Shown: positions 1-8,659 of the stretch, piece after piece
How positions within the stretch are numbered: position 1 is the first letter of the stretch
Layout of the letters: every line of letters starts with the position of its first letter
Assembly (NCBI GenBank): GCA_963575745.1
Contig: CAUYUJ010003547.1
Location: forward strand, 545,001 to 580,001
Reading direction: 5' to 3'
Source: Prorocentrum cordatum
Lineage: Eukaryota > Sar > Dinophyceae > Prorocentrales > Prorocentraceae
Length of the DNA: 35,001 bases
Program-made: the position numbers and the translations under genes
The notes under the pieces: generated by a model
The model's input: only the letters and a program-made list of their open reading frames with translations
Database searches by the model: none
What the model was told of the DNA's origin: nothing

Positions 1-443
1 CCCTCGCCGTGCGTCCCCTCCACCCCTGCAGACCAAATCACCAGATCTGATCCGCCAGAAGGCGACTTGACTATATCAGCAGGATGCCAACTTCGGTTGG
101 AAGGAAGCTGGGTCGCCGCCCTCCAGAGCAGTGTTGGCGTCGACCGAACTGTCGATGCATACAACGAACCCCGTCAGAAGCATAGCACCGATTTCGATGC
201 CATTCACCAGCATACCGCCCCGACCGACGCACGCCCACGAGCGAGCGAATCGTATTGTGCGGGAAGACCCAGATGAGCTACGCCATACTGCGCGATTCCC
301 TTGCGCACAGCAGGGCTTCATAACGTGGCTGACCATCATCAAGAGTCGCGGTAGATTCCGACTTCCAGTGGGGTGCCTCTCTCATCGGCCCCGACGCGCA
401 AAATTGGGAAAGTGCGCCAGTGGATCTCCCTGAATACACTAAA
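1..443. other. unassigned single-copy stretch
   Basis: Moderately GC-rich sequence without obvious repeats. A plus-strand open stretch around 190-345 reads like ordinary protein (for example REDPDELRHTARFPCAQQ), but there is no convincing start, splice site or family match. It could be an exon of a gene starting left of the window, or chance. Confidence 0.3.
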
Positions 444-590
444 GGGGGTAAAGGTCCAGGGAAGGGGGGGGGGGTCCAGAACCCCCCCCCCCTTCCCTCC
501 TTCAAGGGGCGGGGGGTCCGGACCTCCCCCCCCCCCTCTCCCCCTTCGCGCTGGAAAGAGGGGGGGGGATCGGACCCCCTCCCCTCGTGT
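444..590. repeat. G-run/C-run block
   Basis: Alternating runs of 7-13 G and 7-10 C around short fillers such as TCCAGAACC and TTCAAGGGG. The runs are mutually complementary, so the block can fold back on itself or form quadruplexes. No coding content is credible here. Confidence 0.75.
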
Positions 591-1848
591 AGGGAGTACG
601 GAGTTGGGAGTAGAGAGTGGTGAGTAGTGAGTAGCGAGTTAGTGCGTAGTGAGTAGTGAGTATTGGGTAGTGAGTAGTAGTGAGTATTGGGTAGTGAGTA
701 TTGGGTAGTGAGTGGCGAGTAGGGAGTAGGGAGTAGGGAGTGGGGAGTAGTGAGTAGTGAATAGTGAGTGGTGTGCACTGATAAGTGGGTAGTGACTGGC
801 GAGTAGTGAGTAGTGAGTAGCGAGTAGCGAGTAGTGAGTACTGAGCAGGAAGTAGGAGTAATGAGTAGTGGGTAGTGAGGAGTGGGTAGTGAGTAGTGGG
901 TGGCGAGTAGTGATTAGTGAGTAGTGAGTTGCGGATGGTGCGTAGTGGGTAGTGAGTAGTGAGTGAGTACTGAGTACTGAGTACTGAGTAGTACGTAGTG
1001 CGTAGTGAGTAGTGAGTAGTGAGTAGTGATGAATAGAAAGTAGTGGGTCGTGGCAGTGGGTAGTGAGTAGTGAGTAGCGAGTAGGGAGTACCGAGTAGTG
1101 AGTAGTGAGGAGCGAGTAGGGGGTAGTGAGTAGTGAGTAGCGAGTAGAGAGTAGTCAGTAATGGGTAGTGGGTAGTGATTAGTGAGAAACGAGTAGGGAG
1201 TAGCGAGTAGTGAGTAGTGAGTAGCGAGCTGGAAGTAGGGAGTAGTGAGCAGTGAGCAGTAAGAAGTGGGTAGCGAATAGTGGGTAGTGAGTAGCGATTG
1301 GTGAGTAGTGGGTAGTGAGTAGTGACTAGTGACTAGTGAGTTGGGACTAGTGACTAGACACTATGTAGTGACTAGCGAGTAGGGAGTAGTAAGTAGTGAA
1401 TAGTGAGTAGCGGTGAGTAGGTAGTGAGTATTGAGCAGAGAGTATGGGAGCAGCGAGTAGTGAGTACTGCGTGCTGTGTAGCCAGTAGTGTATAGGGAGT
1501 AGCGAGTAGCGAGTAGTGGGTAGTGTGCAGTGACTTGTGGGCAATGAGTAGTTAGTAGTGAGTAGTGGATAGTGGGTAGTGGGTAATGAGTAGTGAGTAA
1601 AGAGTAGTGAATAGGGAGTGGTGAGTAGTGCTTAGTGGGTAGTGGATATGAGTAGTGGGTAGTGAGGAGTGAGTAGGGAGGAGGGAGGATGGAGTAGTGA
1701 GTAGGGTGTAGTGAGTAGCGAGTAGTGGGTGGTGGGTTGTGAGTAGTGGATGGTGAGTAGTGAGCCGTGAGTAGTGAGTAGGGGGTAGTGAGAAGTGAGT
1801 AGCGAATATCGAGTAGTAGTAGTGGGTAGTGAGTAATGAGTAGTGAGT
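591..1848 (+). repeat. degenerate heptamer minisatellite (TAGTGAG)n
   Basis: About 1.26 kb of a 7-bp repeat with consensus GAGTAGT, with frequent variants (GGTAGT, GAGTAGC, GAGTAGG, GAGTACT). The plus strand is almost free of C, giving extreme strand asymmetry. Minus-strand translations (LLTTHYSLL-like) are artefacts of the repeat. The 7-bp period equals that of the TTTAGGG telomere repeat, and telomere-like sequence follows directly. Confidence 0.93.
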
Positions 1849-1861
1849 AATCTTTGGGGCT

Positions 1862-1918
1862 GGGGTTAGTGGTTAGGGTTAGGATTACGGGTTTGGGCTA
1901 GGGTGAGGACTGAGGGTA
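1862..1918 (+). repeat. degenerate telomere-like tract
   Basis: Contains GGTTAGGGTTAGG and then variants such as GGGTTTGGGCTAGGG and GAGGGTAGGGG. This resembles a decayed TTTAGGG or TTAGGG array of fewer than ten units. It could be subtelomeric, interstitial, or a random G/T-rich extension of the heptamer array. Confidence 0.5.
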
Positions 1919-1960
1919 GGGGCGGCGGGGGCAGGGTTCCGGCGTCAGGGGGCGGCGCGG

Positions 1961-2172
1961 CGAAAGGGAGGGGGGGGGGGGGGGCTCGGACCCCCCCTTA
2001 TTGAAAGAGGGGGAGAGGGGGGGGGGGGGGGGCGACAACGGGTCGGGGAAAGGGGGCGAAGGGGGCGCGGCCCCCCACGACGGATCGGGGAAGGGGGGGA
2101 GGGGGGGGGTCCCCCACCCCGGATCGGGGAAGGGGGGAGGGGGGGGCGCGGGGCTCTACCCCCCCCCCCCTC
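1961..2172. repeat. G-tract block with GGATCGGGGAAGGGGG units
   Basis: Long G runs and three spaced copies of a unit close to GGATCGGGGAAGGGGG (near 2040, 2083 and 2122), followed by a C run. It has strong quadruplex potential. Proline/glycine ORFs across it are not credible. Confidence 0.75.
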
Positions 2173-2270
2173 CCCATGGGGAGATCCAGCGGCGCACCCT
2201 CCCAAATTGGGGCGTCCCCGTCGCTGCCGCGCCTGTCAGAGAGGGCGAGGGGGCGTCGTGCACCAGCAGC

Positions 2271-2474
2271 ATGTCACTCCACACGCTAAAGGAAAACGAT
2301 CGTTTACGACAGCAGATGCACGTGCCAGATGAATTTGCATCGCGTCCGTCCTGGGAAGTCAGAAGCACCGATTACCCAGGAAAGGAATTCCAAATCCCAG
2401 TGCTCCGCCGCACGGCCAGCGCAACTAAGCTTACGCCAGGACACATCCAAGGGGGCGTCGACTGGCTAGGATGA
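2271..2474 (+). CDS. putative short coding fragment, unknown
   Basis: From an ATG at 2271 (after CACCAGCAGC) an open frame of 67 codons ends with TGA at 2472-2474. The peptide is unbiased and protein-like (starts MSLHTLKENDRLRQQ, later DYPGKEFQIPVLRRT), unlike the repeat-derived frames around it. I do not recognise a family. It could be an exon, a small ORF, or part of a decayed mobile element, given the coding-like relic about 250 bp downstream. There is no splice or promoter evidence. Confidence 0.3.
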   Translation: MSLHTLKENDRLRQQMHVPDEFASRPSWEVRSTDYPGKEFQIPVLRRTASATKLTPGHIQGGVDWLG

Positions 2475-3955
2475 GAAGAGGCAGAGGGCCCCCAGAGAGT
2501 CGTCCGAGCCACCCTTGACCCAGCAGACAAACGCCGTCTGGATCCGCGCTGCCATCTGCGAAGCAGACGCCTTTGCGGTCGCACGCGCGCTCGAGGAATT
2601 GCGCGCGGTTTAATGTTCAGGAGATGCGCCCGCTCTTGGCTGCCATATCCCACGCGGACCAGGCGCGGTGCAACAAAAGGCAATGAACGCCGCGTGTCAG
2701 CCAAAACGGACGCCCCGCGCAAATAGTTTGACGTCGACCTCGCGGGCGCGTTCGCAGCCGCGTGGGCGCCCCACTTCCGTGCTACGCAGGCGCAAGAAGC
2801 CATTGATCTTCTTGGTCGCCAGTCGGCAAGCGCAAGCTCACGGCCACCTTCGGGGTCGAGCCAGCAGACGCGCCCGCGGTTGTCGCCGCCCCAGGGCAGG
2901 GAGGCATTATGTTCGACATCGGCCATCAGGGCGCCAAAGGCCCCCCCCGAGCGGCCGCCTCGTCGCGCGGTGCCTGGGTGGCCACCAGACCGCGCTCAAG
3001 GAAGCATGCGACCCCTGAACTCAGCGCGCAGCGCGCGGGGCCGTTCGCTCGGACAAGAGTAGGCACCATCGTTGAACCCGGCACCAGGGGCGCGGGGCGC
3101 GTCGCCTTGGAACGGGTGGGAATTGGCGCCGCACTCGTCAGCGCCGGGCGCTGCGTCGCCTGCGTCGGGCCACAGAGCGCCGCCAGCGCGCGCATCGCCA
3201 AGGCATCGGCTCCAATCAGATGGCGCTGCGGCGTCCAACGCGCAGGGCGGAGCAAAAACACCGGGTGCGATTTATCCATTGTCGCGGCGGCCAACCCCTT
3301 GCGGGGCGCTCCGCTGCACCTTGCGGCCCCGCCGCTCTGCGGCCCGCTGTCAGAATGGAGGCGCGCGCCCCTGCCGGCGTTGATTCCCCGAAGGTGCCGA
3401 CGACTATGGTCGGCCCGCTAGAGACTCGCTGCCGGGAAAACCTCTGGCGGGGTCGGTCGCAGGGGGGGGGGGGGGGGTGCGAGCGCCCCCCCCCGCCCCC
3501 GCCCCTGCCGGACAGGCCCGCCACCAGGCCGCGCCTCCAAGCGCCGCTGGCGCCGTTGCCGAGCCCCGAACTTGCCGCCGAGGGCCCCGCGGCCGGGGGG
3601 GGAGCGGCGCGGCGGCAGCGCGCGCCCTCGCAAACGAGGCAACAGCGCGTCGCAGGAAACCGTCGCGCGCATCGACGATGGCTACCTTGACATATAGGGC
3701 GCCGCCGACTGCGAAGTGGCGGGCGCCGCCGACCAGATCGACGGCGCTTGCGCCCCGCACTTGCCCGCCAGGGAACCAGCGGCTCGCCGAAACCGCCGGC
3801 CGCTCGCAGGAGTCGGGGAAACGCATGACCTGAGTTAGCCGGGTTTGCCGAAGGTTTTCGACGAGCGCGTCCAGGATTTTGACGGTCCGGTTCTCGCGGG
3901 ATGTCCACAGCGGGAGCCCGCAACAAATTTCAGATTAAGTCGCGTCATTTCTACG
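2475..3955. other. GC-rich, mostly unassigned stretch with coding relics
   Basis: Very GC-rich, with several overlapping open frames on both strands, as expected by chance at this composition. Only 2727-2828 looks like former coding sequence. A G12/C10 homopolymer pair lies near 3463-3493. Just before 3956 there is a possible splice acceptor (AAATTTCAG at 3925-3933). Confidence 0.5.
2727..2828 (+). pseudogene. possible LINE-type retrotransposon relic
   Basis: The plus frame from 2727 reads FDVDLAGAFAAAWAPHF and continues with QAQEAIDLLGRQ. The wording A-F-A-x-x-W-x-P-x-F resembles the linker before the reverse transcriptase in non-LTR retrotransposons of dinoflagellates. A TAG lies just upstream (2724) and the frame degenerates downstream. 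No RT motif follows. This is a resemblance from memory, not a database match. Confidence 0.22.
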
Positions 3956-4029
3956 ATGGCCCCCGCCGGGCCAACCCGGGCCCCCCGGGCCCGAGTCTCA
4001 CGTCTCCCCGAAAGAGATGTCGCCAGCGC
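3956..4029 (+). CDS. 5' end of the gene interrupted at 4030 (N-terminal codons)
   Basis: ATG at 3956 opens a GC-rich frame (starts MAPAGPTRAPRARVSRLPE) that runs 24 codons plus 2 nt to the left inverted repeat. A candidate splice or trans-splice acceptor (TTTCAG, ending 3933) lies 22 nt upstream, which would leave a short 5' UTR typical of dinoflagellate genes. If 4030-24633 is left out, the base at 24634 completes the 25th codon and the frame continues open into 24635 onward. Inside the repeat the frame soon meets TAA, so the codons beyond 4029 are not native. That this is the true start is an inference from composition, the ATG, the acceptor and phase. Confidence 0.5.
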
Positions 4030-4065
4030 TCCCTGTCATCTTACGGTCTCAATTTAATTGAGACG
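4030..4065 (+). repeat. left terminal inverted repeat (36 bp)
   Basis: Begins TCCCTGTCATCTTACG and then holds a 19-bp near-palindrome (4046-4064: GTCTCAATT, central T, AATTGAGAC), ending in G. The reverse complement is identical to 24598-24633. Identity stops exactly at both edges: 4029 and 4066 do not match their counterparts. Confidence 0.95.
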
Positions 4066-4250
4066 GCTGCATGACTTGATTTTTGGGATTCGTCTCAATT
4101 TCTTAATTCGGACGTTTCGGTTGTGATTTACCGATGTGAAGTAGGTAAATCTATAGGTTGCGCTATAGTTACGTTATATTGTACAAGCGTGGATATCGTC
4201 CGACGTTCTTGGGAATTAACAAAAAAACCTTCCTCGACCTCCTTCCCCTC
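4066..4250. other. left subterminal AT-rich zone
   Basis: AT-rich compared with everything to its left. Contains a further GTCTCAATT at 4092-4100, the same motif as in the TIR palindrome. No coding frame is convincing. It may hold transposase-binding motifs (inference). Confidence 0.4.
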
Positions 4251-4449
4251 CTTCTCTTAGGGCTTGCCTTCTCGTCGGGGGGCTCGAACCCGCGGCCGCC
4301 CCGCGGCCCGCGGGCAGCCCGCGGCCGCGCCGCGGCCCCCCTCTCGCAGCTGCGCAGCCGCGGCCGCGGCCGAGATCGGGGGCGCCGCGCGGCGCAAGGC
4401 GCCTTAAGGGGAAACGGGGTGGGAACGGGGGTTCGCGGCAGAGCCGCGC

Positions 4450-4592
4450 CTTCGAAAGCCATATGGCGCATCGAGGGCGGTCGTGCCAGCATTCATGAAC
4501 ATGCATGGGCACGGCGATCGACTGTGCGTCGATCGTCGTGCCCATCATATATATATGGCACGACTTGCCCTCGAGGCGGCATGTGTCGAAAG
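4450..4592. repeat. imperfect 140-bp palindrome (fold-back hairpin)
   Basis: Arms 4450-4522 and 4528-4592 are roughly complementary around a 5-nt loop (TGTGC). The innermost 16 bp (GGGCACGGCGATCGAC against GTCGATCGTCGTGCCC) pair with one G-T. Outer blocks (CGAGGGCGGTCGTGCCA against TGGCACGACTTGCCCTCG) also pair. It could be a MITE-like fold-back element, a precursor-type RNA hairpin, or a structural site. Just left of it (4280-4420) is a run of CGCGG-type palindromes with no gene. Confidence 0.75.
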
Positions 4593-4714
4593 CAGAGCGG
4601 ATCGATAGACGCGGCGTTCGACCGCGCGCGGGCCCTGTCTGGACCCCCAGGACGATCCCCCGCCCCCTCCTCACCTTCTTCCCCCACGCCGCTTTCTGGG
4701 TGTCCTTTTCCTTC

Positions 4715-4800
4715 TCCTCCTCCTCCTCCTCCCCCTCCTCCGCCTTCTCCTCCTCCTCCTCCTCCTCCTCCTCCTCCTCCTCCTCCTCCTCCTCCTCTCG
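4715..4800 (+). repeat. (CTC)n microsatellite
   Basis: Near-perfect CTC/TCC triplets for about 80 bp after a pyrimidine-rich lead-in. Open frames across it read poly-Pro, poly-Ser or poly-Leu and are not genes. Confidence 0.92.
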
Positions 4801-4880
4801 CGAGGACATCCCTAAGCCCACGATGCTGAGCGACATTGTTGGAATCGGTGACCAGGGCCATACTGTGGATGTATAGACAT

Positions 4881-4944
4881 CCTCCAGCATTTATTTTTTC
4901 GAGCCTGGCCCGCCATCCAGGATCGAAAAAATCGATGCTGGAGG
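4881..4944. repeat. 28-bp-arm hairpin
   Basis: Left arm 4881-4908 and right arm 4917-4944 pair with 3 mismatches in 28, around an 8-nt loop (CCCGCCAT). Arms start and end with CCTCCAGCAT and ATGCTGGAGG. It lies between two (CTC)n arrays. Possible small fold-back element; as RNA it would be a stable stem-loop. Confidence 0.85.
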
Positions 4945-5006
4945 AGGTCTGGTGGTGGCGTGGATGTCCCACATGGCTCGTGCGAAAGCCGAGAAAGCCC
5001 AGGCCC

Positions 5007-5170
5007 CGTCTCCTCCTCCTGCTCCTCTCCTTCCTCCTCCTCCTCCTCCTCCTCCTCCTCCTCCTCCTCCTCCTTGTCCTCCTCCTCATCCTCCTCTCCT
5101 TCCCTCCTCCACCTCCTCCTCCTCCTTCTCCTCGTCCTGCTCCTTCTGTTCCTCCTCCTCATCCTCCTCG
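5007..5170 (+). repeat. (CTC)n microsatellite, interrupted
   Basis: About 160 bp of CTC/TCC triplets with interruptions (TTG, CAT, CTG). It ends about 30 bp before the ATG of the next gene, so it could lie in its 5' UTR, an upstream intron or intergenic DNA. Confidence 0.92.
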
Positions 5171-5198
5171 CGCGTAGCGCAGCCTCCAGGCGCTCGGG

Positions 5199-7566
5199 AT
5201 GACCAGCAAAAAGAGCCCGAAGCACCTTAAGACGGCGGACATCGATGGACCCACGCTCGCGAAATGCTTGACGGTGGACGCCATATTAGACACGACCCCG
5301 CTGATGAAAGGCTCCTATCTGTGTCATTTGTCCTTGCACCTCCTCCCTCCTCCAGGCCTCTTCCGCCCTTCATCCCCCCCTCCCTTCGCCCAGCGCCCTC
5401 TCCCCTCCCCCCTCCCTCGCTCTTCATCCATCCCTGCGCTCCTTAAGGTCCCCCCCTTCATTATCCCTCCCTCGCTCTTCCATTTATGTGTGGATGGATC
5501 CATGTGCCTCAGCCGTCTCTCTCATGTGTCTGTCTGTTTGTCTGTATGTCTCTATCTCTCTCTCTCTCTCTCTCGACTCTCTCCCCCTTCAGATCGGCCC
5601 CTCCCTCTACCTGCTGCGAAGCTTGGCTTCTTATGTGTAATGTCACCTCTGACCGTTCTCTTTCTCTCTATGTCTTTCTTTGTGTCGTTGAATCTCGCAT
5701 TTCGTTGTTGCGCATCTGCGATGGCGGCGATTGTGACGATCGTTGGATCCGACGCCCGAGTGGAATAGAGTGGAGTCGTTCCCCATCCGCTCCTACTTCC
5801 ACTCTACTCCTCTCTACTCGCGCGTGTCTCCTGGAGGTTGCCCGATCCTAGACTACAGCACCTACCCGTGCGTGAATTCCTCGGATCGCCCGAAGTTGGC
5901 GATGCTCGCGGAGCCAGGGAGGGGCATCATGCCGCGCCAAAGTTGGAGGGCGAACTATCGATGAGGGAAGGGAAGGCGAAGGAAGCAAGGATGGAAGGAG
6001 GAAGGGGTCAAGAGGGGATCGAGGCAGGCGGGAGGAGGTAGGGTTGGGAGGGGGCGGCACTGGGGAGGGGAAGCAGAGGCGTGTTGATTGAGCAGGATAC
6101 GGTAGGGGAGGATTTCATCCCGACGTTGACCAACATCACGGTCGCCACTGAGGGTTTGCGGATCTCCCAGAAGACGGCGGAGGCGCCAGGGGTTCGATTA
6201 GTGATGAGTGATGGTAACGATGTGGCGATGATGGTAGTGATGATGGCGGTGGCAGTGATGAGTAATGATAGCGTTGACGATGGTCACGGCGACTTATGGT
6301 GGCGGCGATGACGGTGACCTCCCCGTCCTCATCCTCCTCCGCCTCTTCATCCTCATCCTCCCCCTTCTCGTCCCCCTCCTCGTCCTCCTCGTCCTCCTCA
6401 TCCTCATCATCCTCCTCCTCATCATCCAAAGCATCATCCTCATTCTCATCCTCCTCAATCCTACTCATCGAGCCTCCTCGCTCCTCAATCATCATCCTTC
6501 CCCCTATTCGCCCGCCAGGCTGGGTGGGACGAGGCTTTCAAGGGTAAGTTCATCGAGTCCCACCGCACGGACAAGGCCAGGAAGCCCACTCCAGCCATCA
6601 TCAGTGGCAACAGGTTCCTTTGAGGACGGGAGAGGTCTGGATTGGGGAGGACGGCAATGGCAAGATGGCAACGATGGCAACGATGGCAACGATGATGATG
6701 GCAACGATGGCAACGATGCTGATGGCAACGATGACAACGATGATGATGACAATGATGGCAATGCCAAGCTGATGCTGACAATAGCGAGTGTGATTACGAT
6801 ACGGCGCTGATGATTACCGCGAGAGTTTCGACGACGACGACGACGACAGCGACAGCGACGTCGATGGTGATCGATGATGCTTTCCTGAGCTCGCGTGTTC
6901 GACGCCGTCGCGGGAGGAGGGAGGGGGGGAGGGAGGGAGGGGGGCTGGGAGGAGGAGGAGGCGGAGGAGGGAGGAGGAGGAGGAGGAGGAATCGGAGTAG
7001 GAAGGATGGGGAGGACGAGGAGTACGAGGAGGAGGAGGAGGAGGAGGAGGAGGAGGAGGAGGAGGAGGAGGAGGAGGAGGAGAGAGGGGAGACGGACGTG
7101 CTCGCGATGTGTGTATATGTATGTGCATATGTGTGTGTGTGCATGTTTGCACGTGTATGGGCGTTGCATGTGTAGAATGCGTATTTGTGTGTATGTGCAT
7201 GTGCGTAAGTATGTTTGTATGTGTGTATGTGTACAGTGTTTGATAGTATGTGCATGCATGTGGCCATGTGTGAGAGTACGTACATATCCGTATACGTGTG
7301 TATCAAATACCCAATCTGGCCCCACCGAATCCCCTCTGATCATATCCCATCCCTTCCCCTGCCATCCCCTCCGCTGCAATTCCACTCGTGCCGTCCACTC
7401 CCATCTCTTCTGGGGCGTCCCCTGCCATGCGATCCAACGCCAGCCCCCCCCCCATTAGAGGTTCGTGCAGTGCCGCCAGCTCCGCGTCATGCTGTCACAC
7501 TTCCAGCGGGACCAATCGCGGAGCTCCTCGAAGGTCGACTCCGTCGGTGACGAGGCCGAGGACTGA
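5199..7566 (+). CDS. gene A: four-exon gene for a 141-residue protein, unknown function
   Basis: Exons that join with consistent phases are 5199-5310, 6079-6191, 6519-6613 and 7461-7566, 426 nt in all, from ATG to TGA. Intron 1 is GC-AG (phase 1, AAAG/GCTCC to AGAG/GCGTG), intron 2 is GT-AG (phase 0) and intron 3 is GT-AG (phase 2), where AGGTTC occurs at both borders. The protein starts MTSKKSPKHLKTADIDG, has a middle AGWDEAFKGKFIESHRTDKA and ends SKVDSVGDEAED. It is charged and soluble, with no membrane segment or recognised motif. Three introns, 768, 327 and 847 bp, are filled with pyrimidine, CTC, GAT, GAG and GT arrays. Gene existence is supported by phase agreement and exon-like peptides; function is unknown. 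An upstream non-coding or coding exon is possible. Confidence 0.6.
5330..5590 (+). repeat. pyrimidine-rich tract with (CT)n
   Basis: C/T-rich sequence within intron 1 of gene A, including a (CT)n run near 5550-5577. No coding content is supported. Confidence 0.75.
6315..6470 (+). repeat. (CTC/CAT)n microsatellite in intron 2 of gene A
   Basis: CTC triplets interspersed with CAT, preceded by a short GATGGTGAT-rich stretch (6205-6310). It ends about 50 bp before the AG acceptor at 6517-6518 and could serve as an extended pyrimidine tract. Confidence 0.85.
6658..6765 (+). repeat. (GATGGCAAC)n 9-bp minisatellite
   Basis: About ten units of GATGGCAAC alternating with GATGATGAT variants, in intron 3 of gene A. 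A frame through it would read (DGN)n, but the phase-consistent exons skip it. Confidence 0.85.
6915..7085 (+). repeat. (GAG)n microsatellite
   Basis: GGGA/GAG purine array in intron 3 of gene A, near-perfect GAG from 7025. It is complementary to the CTC arrays of intron 2 and the 5' side on the same transcript. Confidence 0.9.
7100..7310 (+). repeat. alternating purine-pyrimidine GT/AT tract
   Basis: Rich in TATGTGTG, GTGCATG and GTACGTAC steps with few perfect repeats longer than 10 bp. Prone to Z-DNA-like structure. It lies within intron 3 of gene A. Similar tracts occur at 12300-12660, 13138-13220 and 18585-18820. Confidence 0.75.
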
Positions 7567-7601
7567 GTTTTTTCACACCCTGGTAGGATCGGCAAGATTA
7601 G

Positions 7602-7623
7602 CAGCAGCAGCAGCAGCAGCAGC

Positions 7624-7662
<39 letters not shown>

Positions 7663-7850
7663 AGCAGCAACGACCAGAGGACCAGATCAGCATGAAGATC
7701 CGAGGACGGATAGCAGGAGCAGGAGAAGCAGCAGGAAGAGCAGCAAGAGCAACGCAGCAATATGACCAGAGCAGCAGGAGCAACGTAGCGAGAGCAGCAG
7801 CAGGAGCAACGTAGCAGGAGCAGGAGCAGCAGCCTGAGGATGAGCAGGAT
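7602..7850 (+). repeat. (CAG)n microsatellite and degenerate CAG/GAG continuation
   Basis: (CAG)n from 7602 with one phase slip (GCG near 7621), then a degenerate AGCAGGAGCA-type continuation to about 7850. The last part (7815-7850) is open in the frame of gene B and would encode Gln/Glu. The rest contains stops in that frame, so it is probably upstream or intronic. Confidence 0.85.
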
Positions 7851-8352
7851 GCTTTGATATCGATGTTCCTCTCACTCGGGGGTGACGGCGCGAGACACGA
7901 CGGCCCGCAGACCCCGCGGGACGAGTTCGACATCGAAGACGTTGACGAACAGGAGCTGCAGAACTACTTCAAGCTGATCTCCGAGGAATGCGATCTGCCT
8001 TTCTTTTTTCAAAGGGGGCAATTTCATCCCCCCCTCTCTGTTTCTGAAGTTTTAAGGCTCCAGGACTTGAGGCGTCCGTCAGGATCTAGCGTCCAACCCT
8101 CTTCGGGATCGATTGCCCAACCCTCTTCGCCCCCCTCATTGAGGGAATGGCCTGCAAGGATGAAGGGAGGGGGAGAGGGGACGGGGTGCGAGAAGGAAGG
8201 AAGCGAGGCGAGGGAAGGGACTTAAGAGGGAGGGGGAGGGGGAGGGGGAGGATGCGGAGGAGGAGGAGGAGAAGGAGCAGCAGGAGGAGGAGGAGCAGGA
8301 GAAGGAGGAGGAGGATGAGGAGGATGGAGACGAGGATGGTGATGATGATGAT

Positions 8353-8425
<73 letters not shown>

Positions 8426-8483
8426 CTGATCATGATGATGATGGTGATGATGATGGTGATGATGTTGCTGTTGTTGGTGATGC

Positions 8484-8515
<32 letters not shown>

Positions 8516-8609
8516 ACGATGATGATGGTGATGATGATGACGGTGATGATGATGACGATGACGATGACCATGATGCTGATGATGATGATGCTGACGATGC
8601 TGGCGATGC

Positions 8610-8659
<50 letters not shown>

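Noticed and set aside
278-1544. Minus-strand ORFs rich in HYSLL/TTHYS repeats
   Set aside because: They are translations of the 7-bp minisatellite; period-21 peptide repetition follows directly from the DNA repeat.
591-1848. CRISPR-like array
   Set aside because: No constant-length spacers; it is a continuous degenerate tandem repeat in a eukaryotic context.
4280-4290. B-box-like GGTTCGAGCCC on the minus strand (tRNA or SINE)
   Set aside because: No A box, no acceptor stem and no cloverleaf; the surroundings are a CGCGG-rich palindrome.
4158-5225. Long poly-Pro, poly-Ser, poly-Glu and poly-Arg frames on both strands
   Set aside because: Produced by (CTC)n arrays in all frames; no unique coding part joins them convincingly.
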